This document shows, piece after piece, positions 23,023 to 32,000 of a stretch of DNA of 64,000 nt (the stretch's first letter is position 1; every line of letters starts with the position of its first letter). The DNA lies in contig NZ_CP032419.1 of assembly GCF_003595175.1 (NCBI RefSeq), positions 620,001 to 684,000 on the forward strand, read 5' to 3'. The notes below the pieces were generated by a model. It worked only from the letters and a program-made list of their open reading frames with translations. It searched no databases and was not told where the DNA came from. The stretch comes from Pseudomonas cavernae. GTDB taxonomy: Bacteria > Pseudomonadota > Gammaproteobacteria > Pseudomonadales > Pseudomonadaceae. A program made the position numbers and the translations under genes.

Positions 23023-23892
23023 TCAATAGATCGCCTGATACAGCTTGCGCCGATAGAGGGTGACCAGCGGATGGTCGCTGCCGAGCAGGTCGAACACCTG
23101 CAGCAGGGTCTTGTGCGGCAGGCCGTCGGCGTAGCCGCGGTTGCTGACGAACAGCTTGAGCAGGCCGTCCAGCGCCGCCTCGTATTGCTGGCGCGCCAGC
23201 TGCTGGATGCACAGCTGGTAGGCCGCTTCCTCATCCCCGGCGTTCTGTGCCAGGCGGCTCTTCAGCAGCGCCGCATCCGGCAGGTCGGCGGCCTGGCGCA
23301 GGAAGGTCAGCTGCGCGCGCGCCGCCGCCAGCGCCTGCTTGTGGGCGTCGCCCTTGACCGCATTGAGCACCGTATCGGCTTCGCCCAGTTCGCCGCGTTC
23401 GGCCAGGCAGCGGGCGTAGAGAATCAGCGCCGCGGGCTGGTCGCTGTTTTCCCCGAGCAGGGTCTGCAGCAGGCTTTCCGCCTCGCCGAAACGGCCTTCG
23501 GCGAACAGCGCCTGGGCGCTTTCCAGCGGATCGGCGGCGGCGGGCGGCGGCGCCTGCACATGCGGTTCGAGCATGGCGCGGATCGCCGACTCCGGCTGCG
23601 CGCCGGCGAAGCCGTCGACCGGCTGACCATCCTTGAACAGCACCACGGTGGGCAGGCTGCGGATACCGAAGCGGGCGACTATGTCCTGCTCGACGTCGCA
23701 GTTGACCTTGGCCAGCAACAGGCCGCCGCGGTAGCCCTCGGTGATCTGCGCCAGGAGCGGCATCAGCGCCTTGCACGGGGCGCACCAGTCGGCCCAGAAG
23801 TCCACCAGCACCGGCTGGTGGAAGGAGTTCTGGATCACCAGTTGGTCGAAGTAGGGGCTGCTGACATCGAAGATATGGGGGTTGTCGCTCAT
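23023..23892 (-). CDS. cnoX: Thioredoxin-TPR chaperedoxin CnoX (YbbN)
   Basis: A 289-residue protein from the ATG at 23892. An N-terminal thioredoxin fold carries the active site W-C-A-P-C (Cys37, Cys40), followed by TPR-like helical repeats (about 115-289). E. coli CnoX lacks a redox-active CxxC, while forms like this one keep it. CnoX protects unfolding proteins under oxidative stress and hands them to GroEL. It is a single gene, flanked by repeats on both sides. Confidence 0.88.
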   Translation of the reverse strand: MSDNPHIFDVSSPYFDQLVIQNSFHQPVLVDFWADWCAPCKALMPLLAQITEGYRGGLLLAKVNCDVEQDIVARFGIRSLPTVVLFKDGQPVDGFAGAQPESAIRAMLEPHVQAPPPAAADPLESAQALFAEGRFGEAESLLQTLLGENSDQPAALILYARCLAERGELGEADTVLNAVKGDAHKQALAAARAQLTFLRQAADLPDAALLKSRLAQNAGDEEAAYQLCIQQLARQQYEAALDGLLKLFVSNRGYADGLPHKTLLQVFDLLGSDHPLVTLYRRKLYQAIY

Positions 23893-23966
23893 GGTCGGTC
23901 TCGGGTGGGCGCAATGCTGATGACTATAAATGTGGGCGCCGTTGCATGGAAACAAGCCCGATATCG

Positions 23967-24047
23967 GTAGCTTGGTGCTGAGCCTGCGAAGCCCAGCAGC
24001 GCGTGCCGATGGTCCGTTGGGCATCGCTGCGCTCAGCGCCAACCTAC
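23967..24047. repeat. GTAGG-type repeat that supplies a stop codon
   Basis: The ends GTAGCTTGGTGCTGAG and CTCAGCGCCAACCTAC pair at 14 of 16 positions. The TAG stop of the methyltransferase gene (24044-24046, minus strand) lies within the right terminal GTAGG of this repeat. Confidence 0.6.
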
Positions 24048-24700
24048 GCCCGCCGCGCGTGATACAGGCTGACGTGGCGGAACTCCGCCGGTTCGGCCAG
24101 ATCCGGCCAGGTGCAGGCTTCGAGTATCGCCAGCCGCCGGTACAGCGGATGCTGGAAGTCGCGCACCCGCGAGTCGGCCACCAGCGCCTGGCGGCCGCGG
24201 CTGAGGAACTGGTCGAGCAGCGGCAGGTTGGCGCGGTCGTAGAGCACGTCGGCGACGATGATCAGGTCGTAGCGGTCTTCCTCGGCGAAGAAGTCCGCCG
24301 AATAGTTCAGGGTCACCCCGTTCAGCTCGGCGTTGGCGCGGCAGGCAGCGAGGGCCAGCGGGTCGAGGTCGCAGGCCACCACTTCCGCCGCCCCGGCCTT
24401 GGCCGCGGCGATCGCCGCCACCCCGGAGCCGGCGCCGAAGTCCAGCACGCGCTTGCCGCGCACCCACTGCGGCTGTTCGGCCAGCCAGCGCGCCAGCACC
24501 AGGCCGCTGGCCCAACAGAAGCTCCAGTAGGGCGGTTCCTCGAGGATGCGCCGGGTTTCCTCCGGGTTGAAGGCGCGGTCCATGTTGGCGGCGTCGATCA
24601 GCCACAGCTTGAGGTCGGTGCCGGGCAGGGTTTCGGCGCTCAGGCGGGCATCGCCGAGCAACTGGCCGAGGGCGTCTTGCAGGACTTGTGGCGCGTTCAT
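24044..24700 (-). CDS. Class I SAM-dependent methyltransferase (ETFB-lysine/Nnt1-like)
   Basis: A 218-residue Rossmann methyltransferase: motif [10 protein letters not shown], acidic loop A-C-D-L-D-P-L-A, and V-A-D-V-L-Y-D in place of motif IV. The [11 protein letters not shown] segment and this layout resemble the ETFB lysine methyltransferase group, so a protein lysine is a likely target, not proven. The start overlaps the stop of the lipoprotein gene upstream by ATGA. Confidence 0.75.
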   Translation of the reverse strand: MNAPQVLQDALGQLLGDARLSAETLPGTDLKLWLIDAANMDRAFNPEETRRILEEPPYWSFCWASGLVLARWLAEQPQWVRGKRVLDFGAGSGVAAIAAAKAGAAEVVACDLDPLALAACRANAELNGVTLNYSADFFAEEDRYDLIIVADVLYDRANLPLLDQFLSRGRQALVADSRVRDFQHPLYRRLAILEACTWPDLAEPAEFRHVSLYHARRA

Positions 24701-25134
24701 GGGGCCGGCACCAGGTGCAGGGTGCCGAGGACCTGGCTGGTCGGCGCGACGATGCGTAGCGGCGGCAGGCGCCGGGTCAGGATGCCGGACTGGCTGGCGC
24801 GGCCGCGCAGTTCGACCCGTGCGCCCCGGGGAAAACTCTCGGGGTTGAAGCGCAGACGAAACGGCAACAGCGCGCCGGAACCCTGCAACTCGATGTTGGC
24901 CAGCAGGCGCTGCGGGCGGTCGCGTTCGTCGATCACCAGCAGCGCCAGCTCCACCGTGCTGTTGGCCGGCGCGCCGGCCAGGTTGCCGCTCAGCTCGCGC
25001 AGATGGGCCGGCAGCGGGACGACCATCGCCGTCTGCGGCTGTTGGCTCGGGGCCTGCTTCGGCGCCGGTGGTTCGGCGGCGCAGGCGGCGAGCAGGCCGG
25101 CCAGGGTGAGGAGCAGGAGAGGGCGCAACGGCAT
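24697..25134 (-). CDS. YbaY-type lipoprotein
   Basis: A 145-residue protein with a lipoprotein signal peptide. The lipobox L-L-A-A-C puts the lipidated residue at Cys18, followed by a proline/glutamine-rich linker and a beta-rich domain like that of YbaY (type III secretion pilotin-like fold). The role is unknown. It is likely cotranscribed with the methyltransferase, with which it overlaps by 4 bases. Confidence 0.75.
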   Translation of the reverse strand: MPLRPLLLLTLAGLLAACAAEPPAPKQAPSQQPQTAMVVPLPAHLRELSGNLAGAPANSTVELALLVIDERDRPQRLLANIELQGSGALLPFRLRFNPESFPRGARVELRGRASQSGILTRRLPPLRIVAPTSQVLGTLHLVPAP

Positions 25135-25251
25135 GGCAAGGGTTCCATCACGGCGACAGCGGTGGGCGCCTATATACCGTATAGCCAGCGGCTTGTCTTG
25201 CCATCGGGATGCGCTACCATGAGCCCTCCCGTTCTCTGTTGCCTGCCTCCT

Positions 25252-25719
25252 ATGCACTGTCCCTTCTGCGCTGCCAATGACACCAAGGTGATCGACTCGC
25301 GCCTGGTCGCCGAAGGCGAGCAGGTGCGCCGCCGCCGCGAATGCCTGGCCTGCGGCGAGCGTTTCACCACCTTCGAGACCGCCGAGCTGGTGATGCCGCG
25401 CCTGATCAAGCAGGACGGCAGCCGCCAGCCGTTCGACGAAGACAAGCTGCGCGCCGGCATGCAGCGCGCGCTGGAAAAGCGCCCGGTGAGCATCGAGCGG
25501 CTGGATGCGGCGATCGCCCATATCAAGCAGCGGCTGCGCGCCACCGGCGAGCGCGAGATCAAGTCGCTGGTGCTCGGCGAGCTGGTGATGGCCGAGTTGC
25601 AGAAGCTCGACGAGGTCGCCTACATCCGCTTCGCCTCGGTGTACCGGCGGTTCCAGGACCTCAACGAGTTCCGCGAGGAGATCGACCGCCTCGCCCGCGA
25701 GCCGTCCAAGCATGAGTGA
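25252..25719 (+). CDS. nrdR: Transcriptional repressor NrdR
   Basis: A 155-residue protein from the ATG at 25252. The N-terminal zinc ribbon has C-P-F-C and C-L-A-C. An ATP-cone domain (about 49-139) follows. NrdR senses dATP/ATP and represses ribonucleotide reductase genes. The overlap with ribD by 8 bases is the usual Pseudomonas arrangement. Confidence 0.95.
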   Translation: MHCPFCAANDTKVIDSRLVAEGEQVRRRRECLACGERFTTFETAELVMPRLIKQDGSRQPFDEDKLRAGMQRALEKRPVSIERLDAAIAHIKQRLRATGEREIKSLVLGELVMAELQKLDEVAYIRFASVYRRFQDLNEFREEIDRLAREPSKHE

Positions 25720-26842
25720 TGGCGCGCAGGACCGGCTCGACGCGCACTGCATGAGCCGCGCCCTCGAATTGGCGCGCCAGGGCCTGTATTCCACCCATCC
25801 CAATCCGCGCGTCGGTTGCGTCATCGTTCGCGACGGGCAGATCGTCGGCGAAGGCTGGCATGTCCGTGCCGGCGAACCGCACGCCGAAGTCCATGCCCTG
25901 CGCCAGGCCGGCGAACGGGCGCGGGGCGCCACCGCCTACGTGACCCTCGAGCCCTGCAGCCACCACGGCCTCACCCCGCCGTGCGCCGAAGCGCTGGTGC
26001 AGGCCGGCGTGGCGCGGGTGGTGGCGGCCATGCAGGACCCCAACCCGCAAGTCGCCGGGCGCGGCCTGTTGCGCCTGGCCGCGGCCGGCATTGCGGTGCA
26101 TAGCGGCGTGCTGGAGGGCGAGGCGCGGGCGCTGAACCCCGGCTTCATCAAACGCATGGAGCAGGGCCTGCCGTTCGTGCGGGTCAAGCTGGCGATGAGC
26201 CTGGACGGGCGCACGGCGATGGCCAGCGGCGAGAGCCAGTGGATCACCGGCCCAGCGGCGCGCGCCGCGGTGCAGCGCCTGCGTGCGCGCTCCAGCGTGG
26301 TGCTGAGCGGCGCCGACACCGTGCTGGCCGATGCTGCGCGGCTCACGGTGCGCGCCGAGGAGCTGGGTCTGAATGCCGAACAGACCGCCCTGGCCATGAG
26401 CCGTGCGCCGCTGCGCGTGCTGGTCGACGGCCGTCTGCGGGTGCCGCTGGAGGCGCCGTTCTATCAGGCCGGCGCGGCCCTGGTGGCGGCCTGCACGGCG
26501 GCGGGGCGCGAACGCTTCCGCGCCGCCGGCCATGAATTGCTGGCGCTGCCGGGCAGCAGCGGGCAGGTCGACCTGCACCGGCTGCTCGTCGAGCTGGCCG
26601 CGCGCGGCGCCAACGAGGTGCTGGTCGAGGCCGGGCCGCGGCTGGCCGGCGCGTTCGCCGCGCTCGGCCTGGTCGACGAGTATCAGCTGTTCGTCGCCGC
26701 CAAGTTCCTCGGCTCCAGCGCGCGGCCGCTGCTCGAGCTGCCGCTGACACGGATGGCCGAAGCGCCGGCACTGAAAATCGTCGAGATGCGTGCGGTCGGC
26801 GATGACTGGCGGATCATCGCCGTGCCCACGGCCGCGTCGTAG
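25712..26842 (+). CDS. ribD: Bifunctional riboflavin deaminase/reductase
   Basis: A 376-residue RibD. The N-terminal deaminase domain carries H-A-E-V-H-A and P-C-S-H-H-G-x-T-P-P-C zinc ligands. The C-terminal NADPH-dependent reductase domain (from about 150) has [10 protein letters not shown] and [10 protein letters not shown]. It catalyses the second and third steps after GTP opening in riboflavin synthesis. It lies directly upstream of the FMN riboswitch, so it is not itself controlled by it. Confidence 0.95.
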   Translation: MSDGAQDRLDAHCMSRALELARQGLYSTHPNPRVGCVIVRDGQIVGEGWHVRAGEPHAEVHALRQAGERARGATAYVTLEPCSHHGLTPPCAEALVQAGVARVVAAMQDPNPQVAGRGLLRLAAAGIAVHSGVLEGEARALNPGFIKRMEQGLPFVRVKLAMSLDGRTAMASGESQWITGPAARAAVQRLRARSSVVLSGADTVLADAARLTVRAEELGLNAEQTALAMSRAPLRVLVDGRLRVPLEAPFYQAGAALVAACTAAGRERFRAAGHELLALPGSSGQVDLHRLLVELAARGANEVLVEAGPRLAGAFAALGLVDEYQLFVAAKFLGSSARPLLELPLTRMAEAPALKIVEMRAVGDDWRIIAVPTAAS

Positions 26843-26905
26843 GTGGTGATGTGCCGCCTGGGCCTTTTGTGATAAAAAGCCCACTGTCACGCGAGTGACG
26901 ATGAC

Positions 26906-27046
26906 GTTCTCAGGGCGGGGTGCAATTCCCCACCGGCGGTAATGGTGCGCAATGCCCCTAGCCCGCGAGCGCTTCGCCGGCAACGGCGAAGGACAGCAGA
27001 CCCGGTGTGATTCCGGGGCCGACGGTACAGTCCGGATAAAGAGAGA
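26906..27046 (+). ncRNA. FMN riboswitch (RFN element)
   Basis: The conserved blocks are all present in order: CAGGGCGGGGTGCAATTCCC, CACCGGCGGTAAT, AGCCCGCGAGCG, GACAGCAGACCCGGTGTGATTCCGGGGCCGACGGTACAGTCCGGAT (quoted here by its parts, 26990-27037). It should sense FMN and control ribE and the genes after it. Confidence 0.95.
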
Positions 27047-27100
27047 GCGGGATAGCCTCACGGGCCGCGCGCCGGTGCCTGATCCCTTTCGATCCCATGC

Positions 27101-27120
27101 CCTGTTTTGACCAAAACAGG
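27101..27120 (+). promoter_or_regulatory. Hairpin of the riboswitch expression platform
   Basis: CCTGTTTT and AAAACAGG form an 8-bp stem with loop GACC. The 3' arm runs into AGGAG (27118-27122), a ribosome-binding site placed 7 bases before an ATG at 27130, so it could hide that site. There is no T run, arguing against a terminator. Confidence 0.5.
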
Positions 27121-27129
27121 AGTTTGCCC

Positions 27130-27186
27130 ATGTTGTTCTGCACTACCCCGAACCGTGCGCGGGAGGACCTATGTTCACCGGCATAA
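27130..27186 (+). CDS. Possible 18-codon leader peptide overlapping ribE
   Basis: ATG at 27130 with AGGAG 7 bases upstream opens an 18-codon frame ending TAA at 27184-27186, 13 bases inside ribE in another frame. The peptide would read M-L-F-C-T-T-P-N-R-A-R-E-D-L-C-S-P-A. Its ribosome-binding site is better than chance and partly held in the preceding hairpin. An alternative is that this is the ancestral ribE start region: ATGTT recurs 41 bases later at the real ribE start, as if a 41-base insertion separated them. Confidence 0.35.
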   Translation: MLFCTTPNRAREDLCSPA

Positions 27187-27833
27187 TCGAAGCCCTCGGT
27201 ACTGTCCGCGCGCTCAGCCCGAAAGGCGGCGACGTGCGCGTCTATGTCGAAACCGGCAAGCTGGATCTTAGCGACGTCAAACTGGGCGACAGCATCGCCG
27301 TCAACGGCGTCTGCCTGACTGCCGTGGAGCTGCCCGGCGACGGCTTCTGGGCCGACGTCAGCCGCGAGACCCTGGCGCGCAGCGCCTTCGTCGACCTCAG
27401 GGCCGGCAGTAAGGTCAACCTGGAGAAGGCCCTGACCCCGAGCAGCCGTCTCGGCGGCCATCTGGTCAGCGGCCACGTCGATGGCGTCGGCGAGGTAATC
27501 ACCCGTGCCGACAACGCCCGCGCGGTGCAATTCACCCTTCGCGCGCCGCGCGAGCTGGCCAAGTACATCGCCCTCAAGGGCTCGATCACCGTCGACGGCA
27601 CCAGCCTGACGGTCAACGCGGTGAATGGCGCCGAGTTCGAGCTGACCATAGTGCCGCACACCTTGGCCGAGACCATCATGGTCGACTACCGCCCGGGGCG
27701 CCTGGTCAACCTCGAGGTCGACCTGCTGGCGCGCTACCTCGAACGTCTGCTGCTCGGCGACAAGGCGGCCGAGCCGCAAGCCAGCGGCATCAGCGCAAGT
27801 TTCCTGGCCGAACACGGCTATCTGAAGAACTGA
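27171..27833 (+). CDS. ribE: Riboflavin synthase alpha chain
   Basis: A 220-residue protein of two homologous lumazine-binding barrels, starting M-F-T-G-I-I-E-A-L-G-T. The second barrel contains G-H-V-D-G-V-G-E. It dismutates 6,7-dimethyl-8-ribityllumazine to riboflavin (named ribC in P. aeruginosa). GGGAGGACCT precedes the ATG. It is the first gene after the FMN riboswitch. Confidence 0.95.
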   Translation: MFTGIIEALGTVRALSPKGGDVRVYVETGKLDLSDVKLGDSIAVNGVCLTAVELPGDGFWADVSRETLARSAFVDLRAGSKVNLEKALTPSSRLGGHLVSGHVDGVGEVITRADNARAVQFTLRAPRELAKYIALKGSITVDGTSLTVNAVNGAEFELTIVPHTLAETIMVDYRPGRLVNLEVDLLARYLERLLLGDKAAEPQASGISASFLAEHGYLKN

Positions 27834-27849
27834 ATTAGGGGCTGCCCAC

Positions 27850-28944
27850 ATGGCACTCAACAGCATCGAAGAACTGATCGAAGACATCCGCCAGGGCAAG
27901 ATGGTCATCCTCATGGATGACGAGGACCGCGAGAACGAAGGCGACCTGATCATGGCCGCCGAATGCGTGCAGGCCGAGCACATCAACTTCATGGCCCGCT
28001 TCGCCCGCGGTCTGATCTGCATGCCGATGACCCGCGAGCGCTGCGAAACCCTCAAGCTGCCGCTGATGGCGCCGCGCAACGGTTCCGGCTTCGGCACCAA
28101 GTTCACCGTCTCCATCGAGGCCGCCGAAGGCGTCACCACTGGCATCTCCGCCGCCGACCGCGCGCGCACCGTGCAGGCCGCCGCGGCGAAGAGCGCCAAG
28201 GCCGACGACATCGTCAGCCCCGGCCACATTTTCCCGCTGATGGCCCAGCCCGGCGGCGTGCTGGCGCGCGCCGGCCACACCGAAGCGGCCTGCGACCTGG
28301 CGCGCATGGGCGGCTTCGACCCCAGCGGGGTGATCTGCGAGATCATGAACGACGACGGCACCATGGCCCGGCGCCCCGAGCTGGAGGCCTTCGCCGCCGA
28401 GTACGGGATCAAGATCGGCACCATCGCCGACCTCATCCACTACCGGCTGATCCACGAGCGCACCGTCGAGCGCATCAGCGAACAGCCGCTGGACAGCGAA
28501 CTCGGCCATTTCACCCTGGTCACCTATCGCGACGCGGTGGAGAACACTGTGCACATGGCCCTGACCCTCGGTCAGATCAGCCCCGACCAGCCGACCCTGG
28601 TGCGCGTACACAACGCCGACCCGCTCCGCGACCTGTTCATGGTCAAGCAGCCGGGGCGCTGGAGCCTGCGTGCGGCGATGGCCAAAGTGGCCGAAGCCGG
28701 TCGCGGCGTGGTGCTGTTGCTCGGCAACCCGCTGACCGGTCCCGAGCTGCTCGCCAGCCTGGATCGGCAGCTGGGCAGCGAGGGCAAGGTCACCAGCCCG
28801 GCGACCTACAGCACCGTCGGCGCCGGCTCGCAGATCCTCCGCGATCTCGGCGTGCGCAAGATGCGCCTGATGAGCTCGCCGATGAAGTTCAACGCGATAT
28901 CCGGTTTCGACCTGGAAGTTGTAGAATACCTGCCTTCCGAATAA
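27850..28944 (+). CDS. ribBA: DHBP synthase with degenerate GTP cyclohydrolase II domain
   Basis: A 364-residue fusion. The N-terminal domain (1-205) makes 3,4-dihydroxy-2-butanone 4-phosphate and has M-D-D-E-D-R-E-N-E-G-D and S-P-G-H-I-F-P-L. The C-terminal part has the RibA fold, but the zinc-cysteine block H-S-E-C...C-D-C-G is replaced by V-H-N-A-D-P-L-R-D-L-F, so cyclohydrolase activity should be lost. The authentic RibA is at 37756. It is probably kept for structure or regulation. Confidence 0.92.
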   Translation: MALNSIEELIEDIRQGKMVILMDDEDRENEGDLIMAAECVQAEHINFMARFARGLICMPMTRERCETLKLPLMAPRNGSGFGTKFTVSIEAAEGVTTGISAADRARTVQAAAAKSAKADDIVSPGHIFPLMAQPGGVLARAGHTEAACDLARMGGFDPSGVICEIMNDDGTMARRPELEAFAAEYGIKIGTIADLIHYRLIHERTVERISEQPLDSELGHFTLVTYRDAVENTVHMALTLGQISPDQPTLVRVHNADPLRDLFMVKQPGRWSLRAAMAKVAEAGRGVVLLLGNPLTGPELLASLDRQLGSEGKVTSPATYSTVGAGSQILRDLGVRKMRLMSSPMKFNAISGFDLEVVEYLPSE

Positions 28945-28958
28945 GGCCTGTGGCCGAT

Positions 28959-28978
28959 GGGGCGCCAAGTTGCGCCCC
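28959..28978 (+). terminator. Possible attenuator between ribBA and ribH
   Basis: GGGGCGC and GCGCCCC pair around a 6-base loop, followed by GTCTTCTTTATTCTTT. The T content is moderate, so it is partial at best. Confidence 0.45.
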
Positions 28979-29031
28979 GTCTTCTTTATTCTTTACTCCT
29001 TAAGACCTGCTCTTTACAGACGAGAACGCTC

Positions 29032-29508
29032 ATGACCCTGAAGACCATCGAAGGTACTTTCATCGCTCCCAAAGGCCGCTATGCCCTGGTGGTCGGCCGC
29101 TTCAACAGCTTCGTGGTTGAGAGCCTGGTCAGCGGCGCGATCGACGCGCTGGTGCGCCACGGCGTGAGCGAGAGCGACATCACCCTGATCCGCGCGCCGG
29201 GTGCCTTCGAGATTCCGCTGGTGGCGCAGAAAATCGCCCAGCGCAGCGAGTTCGACGCCATCATCGCTCTCGGCGCGGTGATCCGCGGCGGTACCCCGCA
29301 CTTCGAATACGTCGCCGGCGAATGCACCAAGGGCCTGGCCCAGGTGTCCATGGAGTTCGGCGTACCGGTGGCCTTCGGCGTGCTGACCGTCGACTCCATC
29401 GAGCAAGCCATCGAACGTTCCGGCACCAAGGCCGGCAACAAGGGCGCCGAAGCCGCGCTGTCGGCCCTGGAAATGGTCAGCCTGTTGGCGCAGCTGGAGG
29501 CCAAGTGA
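29032..29508 (+). CDS. ribH: 6,7-dimethyl-8-ribityllumazine synthase
   Basis: A 158-residue lumazine synthase from the ATG at 29032. [14 protein letters not shown] and [14 protein letters not shown] line the active site of the 60-mer capsid. It condenses the RibD-branch pyrimidine with the RibB product. The stop overlaps the GTG start of nusB. Confidence 0.95.
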   Translation: MTLKTIEGTFIAPKGRYALVVGRFNSFVVESLVSGAIDALVRHGVSESDITLIRAPGAFEIPLVAQKIAQRSEFDAIIALGAVIRGGTPHFEYVAGECTKGLAQVSMEFGVPVAFGVLTVDSIEQAIERSGTKAGNKGAEAALSALEMVSLLAQLEAK

Positions 29509-30002
29509 TTAGCGACGATAACGACAGCTTCAACCCGCAGCCCGAGAAGCGCCCGAACGCGCCGACCGGCAAGCTCGCCGCGCGCCGCCAGGCGCGCAGC
29601 TTGGCGATGCAGGCGTTGTATCAGTGGCAGATGGCCGGCCAGTCGCTGAACGAGATCGAAGCGCAGTTTCGCGTCGACAACGATTTCACCCAGGTGGATG
29701 GCGCCTACTTCCGTGAGATCCTGCACGGCGTGCCGGCCAACAAGAGCGAGATCGACGATGCGATCCTGCCCTGCCTGGACCGCCCGCTGGAGGATCTCGA
29801 TCCGGTCGAGCTGGCGATCCTGCGCCTGTCGACCTACGAGCTGCTCAAGCGCGTCGACGTGCCTTACCGCGTGGTGATCAACGAAGGCATCGAGCTGGCC
29901 AAGGTGTTCGGCGCCACCGACGGGCACAAGTTCGTCAACGGCGTGCTGGACAAGCTGGCGCCGCGCCTGCGCGACGCCGAAGTGCGCGGCGCCAAGCGCT
30001 AA
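29505..30002 (+). CDS. nusB: Transcription antitermination factor NusB
   Basis: A 165-residue all-helical protein. The GTG at 29505 is chosen because it overlaps the ribH stop (GTGA) and gives the usual length. [16 protein letters not shown] and [12 protein letters not shown] are diagnostic. With NusE (S10) it binds boxA RNA for rRNA antitermination. The ribH-nusB linkage is general in proteobacteria. Confidence 0.95.
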   Translation: MISDDNDSFNPQPEKRPNAPTGKLAARRQARSLAMQALYQWQMAGQSLNEIEAQFRVDNDFTQVDGAYFREILHGVPANKSEIDDAILPCLDRPLEDLDPVELAILRLSTYELLKRVDVPYRVVINEGIELAKVFGATDGHKFVNGVLDKLAPRLRDAEVRGAKR

Positions 30003-30072
30003 AGGATGCCGCACGCGTCTCCTTTCCCGCTCTGCCGGCCCGTTCTCCGTGACCGGGAGAGGGGTGTAGCGC

Positions 30073-31032
30073 ATGGGTGAGTTCGAACTGATCCGCCGCT
30101 TCTTCGCCGCCGCGCCCTGCGCGCAGACGGCGGCGGGCGTGGCCCTGGGCATCGGCGACGACTGCGCTTTGCTGCAGCTGGCCGCCGGCGAACAGCTGGC
30201 GGTGTCCACCGATACCCTGGTCGCCGGGGTGCATTTCCCCGATCCCTGTGATGCCTTCCTCCTCGGCCAGCGCGCCTTGGCCGTCGCCGCCAGCGACTTG
30301 GCGGCGATGGGCGCCGCGCCGTTGGCCTTCACCTTGGCGCTGACTTTGCCGGCGGCCGAAGCGGCCTGGCTCGAAGCCTTCGCCCGCGGCCTCGGGCAGA
30401 TGGCGCACGGTTGCGGCCTGGCGTTGGTCGGCGGCGATACCACCCGCGGACCGCTGAGCCTGACCCTCACCGTGTTCGGCCGGCTGCCGGCCGGCCTGGC
30501 GTTGACCCGCAGCGGCGCGCGCGTCGGCGATCTGCTCTGCGTCGGCGGCTCGCTCGGCGATGCGGCCGGCGCCTTGGCGCTGGTGCTCGGTCAGCAACAG
30601 GTCGAGGAGGCGCTCGCCGCACCGCTGCTGGCGCGCTACTGGGCGCCGCAGCCGCAACTGGCGCTCGGTCAGTTGCTGCGCGGCAAGGCCACGGCGGCGC
30701 TGGATATTTCCGATGGCCTGCTGGCCGACTGCGGGCACATCGCCCGCGCCTCGGGCGTCGCCCTGCTGATCGAGCGCGAGCGCCTGCCGCTGTCGCCGGC
30801 GCTGCTCGCCATCTATGACCGCGAAGCGGCGCTGAATCATGCGCTGGCCGGTGGCGACGACTATCGTCTGGCGTTTACCCTGCCGGCGGCGCAGATGGCC
30901 GAACTGCAGGCCGCCTGGCCGGAGCTGACGGTGGTCGGCCGGGTGGAGCAGGGTGAGGGGGTGCAGTTGCTGGACGCCGGCGGTCGATCGCTCGACCTGC
31001 CCGAGACGGGCTATCAACATTTCCGGCCATAG
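30073..31032 (+). CDS. thiL: Thiamine-monophosphate kinase
   Basis: A 319-residue PurM/AIR-synthase-like kinase that makes thiamine diphosphate. It starts M-G-E-F-E-L-I-R-R-F-F. G-I-G-D-D-C-A, S-T-D-T-L-V-A-G-V-H-F and L-D-I-S-D-G-L are the ATP- and metal-binding blocks. The 70 bases before it hold a GGGAGAGG-type repeat remnant. Confidence 0.95.
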   Translation: MGEFELIRRFFAAAPCAQTAAGVALGIGDDCALLQLAAGEQLAVSTDTLVAGVHFPDPCDAFLLGQRALAVAASDLAAMGAAPLAFTLALTLPAAEAAWLEAFARGLGQMAHGCGLALVGGDTTRGPLSLTLTVFGRLPAGLALTRSGARVGDLLCVGGSLGDAAGALALVLGQQQVEEALAAPLLARYWAPQPQLALGQLLRGKATAALDISDGLLADCGHIARASGVALLIERERLPLSPALLAIYDREAALNHALAGGDDYRLAFTLPAAQMAELQAAWPELTVVGRVEQGEGVQLLDAGGRSLDLPETGYQHFRP

Positions 31033-31105
31033 CCGCTCGGAAGACTATGGTCCAAACGCGAGTGAAGCAGGCCGGCCTTGTAGGCGATGCCCGCGGCAAG
31101 ATGAC

Positions 31106-31413
31106 GGGTAGGCTGGGTTAGCCGCAGGCGTAACCCGCCAACCCTGCAGGACAACGGTGTTCATGGCCACACCGCGGGTGGGTTACGCCGCTACGCGGCT
31201 AACAGGCCGTTGAAAAACTACCTACGTTGCCGATACGGCGTTAAAAGCGGCCTCAAAATGCTCATTTACAACACGTAAACTGCGCTTTTCCGGTCGTTTG
31301 ACTCGCTACGCTCGCCCTGCGGGCCAGCCTTCGGCTGTTACTCCGCTTCGCTGCGTTGCGCCTTGTCTCGGCTGCCTCGCCTACATTTTTCAACGGCCTG
31401 CTAACCCACTCTA
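31106..31413. repeat. GTAGG-type repeat interrupted by a MITE-like element
   Basis: The 443 bases between thiL and pgpA hold no gene. A repeat begins GGGTAGGCTGGGTTAGCCGC and continues to GCGGCTAA at 31195-31202. Its natural end CTAACCCACTCTAC resumes at 31401, after the inserted element. Joined, these parts form one copy of the family seen elsewhere in the window. Confidence 0.65.
31203..31400. mobile_element. MITE-like element with perfect 15-base terminal inverted repeats
   Basis: 198 bases bounded by CAGGCCGTTGAAAAA and TTTTTCAACGGCCTG. The flanking CTAA at 31199-31202 and at 31401-31404 looks like a 4-base target duplication. The core AATGCTCATTTACA ... CGTAAACT is shared with the element at 20271-20413. 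No coding capacity. Confidence 0.75.
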
Positions 31414-31475
31414 CAAAAGCCGTGCTACAAAAACCGTGCTCAAACTTAACAGGCCATAGCCTTCAGGAACGCCGC

Positions 31476-31988
31476 GTGCCCGAACATTCAGACCAAGCTC
31501 CCGCGCAACCCGTACCGCCGTCGGTATGGCGCAATCCTTGGCACTTCCTCGCCTTCGGTTTCGGCGCCGGCACCTTGCCGAAGGCGCCGGGCACCTGGGG
31601 CTCGCTGGTAGCGCTGCCGTTCATCCCGCTATGGCAGCAGCTGCCGGACTGGGGCTATTGGCTGATGCTTGGCCTGACCATGCTGTTCGGCTTCTGGCTG
31701 TGCGGCCGGGTCGCCGACGACCTGCGCGTGCACGACCACGAGGGCATCGTCTGGGACGAGATGGTCGGCATGTGGATCACCCTCTGGCTGGTGCCCGAAG
31801 GCTGGCAGTGGCTGTTGGCGGGCTTTCTGGTGTTCCGCATCTTGGATATCCTCAAGCCATGGCCGATCCGCTGGATCGACCGGCACGTGCATGGTGGCGT
31901 CGGCATCATGCTGGATGACGTCCTCGCCGGGGTGTTCGCCTGGCTGGTCATGCAACTGTTGGTGTGGGCCGTAGCGCTGGTGGGCTAG
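31476..31988 (+). CDS. pgpA: Phosphatidylglycerophosphatase A
   Basis: A 170-residue membrane phosphatase producing phosphatidylglycerol. The GTG at 31476 is chosen, with CAGGAA upstream, and gives the family N-terminus leading to W-R-N-P-W-H-F-L-A-F-G-F-G-A-G. P-K-A-P-G-T-W-G-S-L, H-D-H-E-G-I-V-W-D-E and K-P-W-P-I-R-W-I-D are the conserved motifs. thiL-pgpA adjacency is usual, but here repeats separate the two. Confidence 0.93.
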   Translation: MPEHSDQAPAQPVPPSVWRNPWHFLAFGFGAGTLPKAPGTWGSLVALPFIPLWQQLPDWGYWLMLGLTMLFGFWLCGRVADDLRVHDHEGIVWDEMVGMWITLWLVPEGWQWLLAGFLVFRILDILKPWPIRWIDRHVHGGVGIMLDDVLAGVFAWLVMQLLVWAVALVG

Positions 31989-32000
31989 GAAGGAGTCTGT

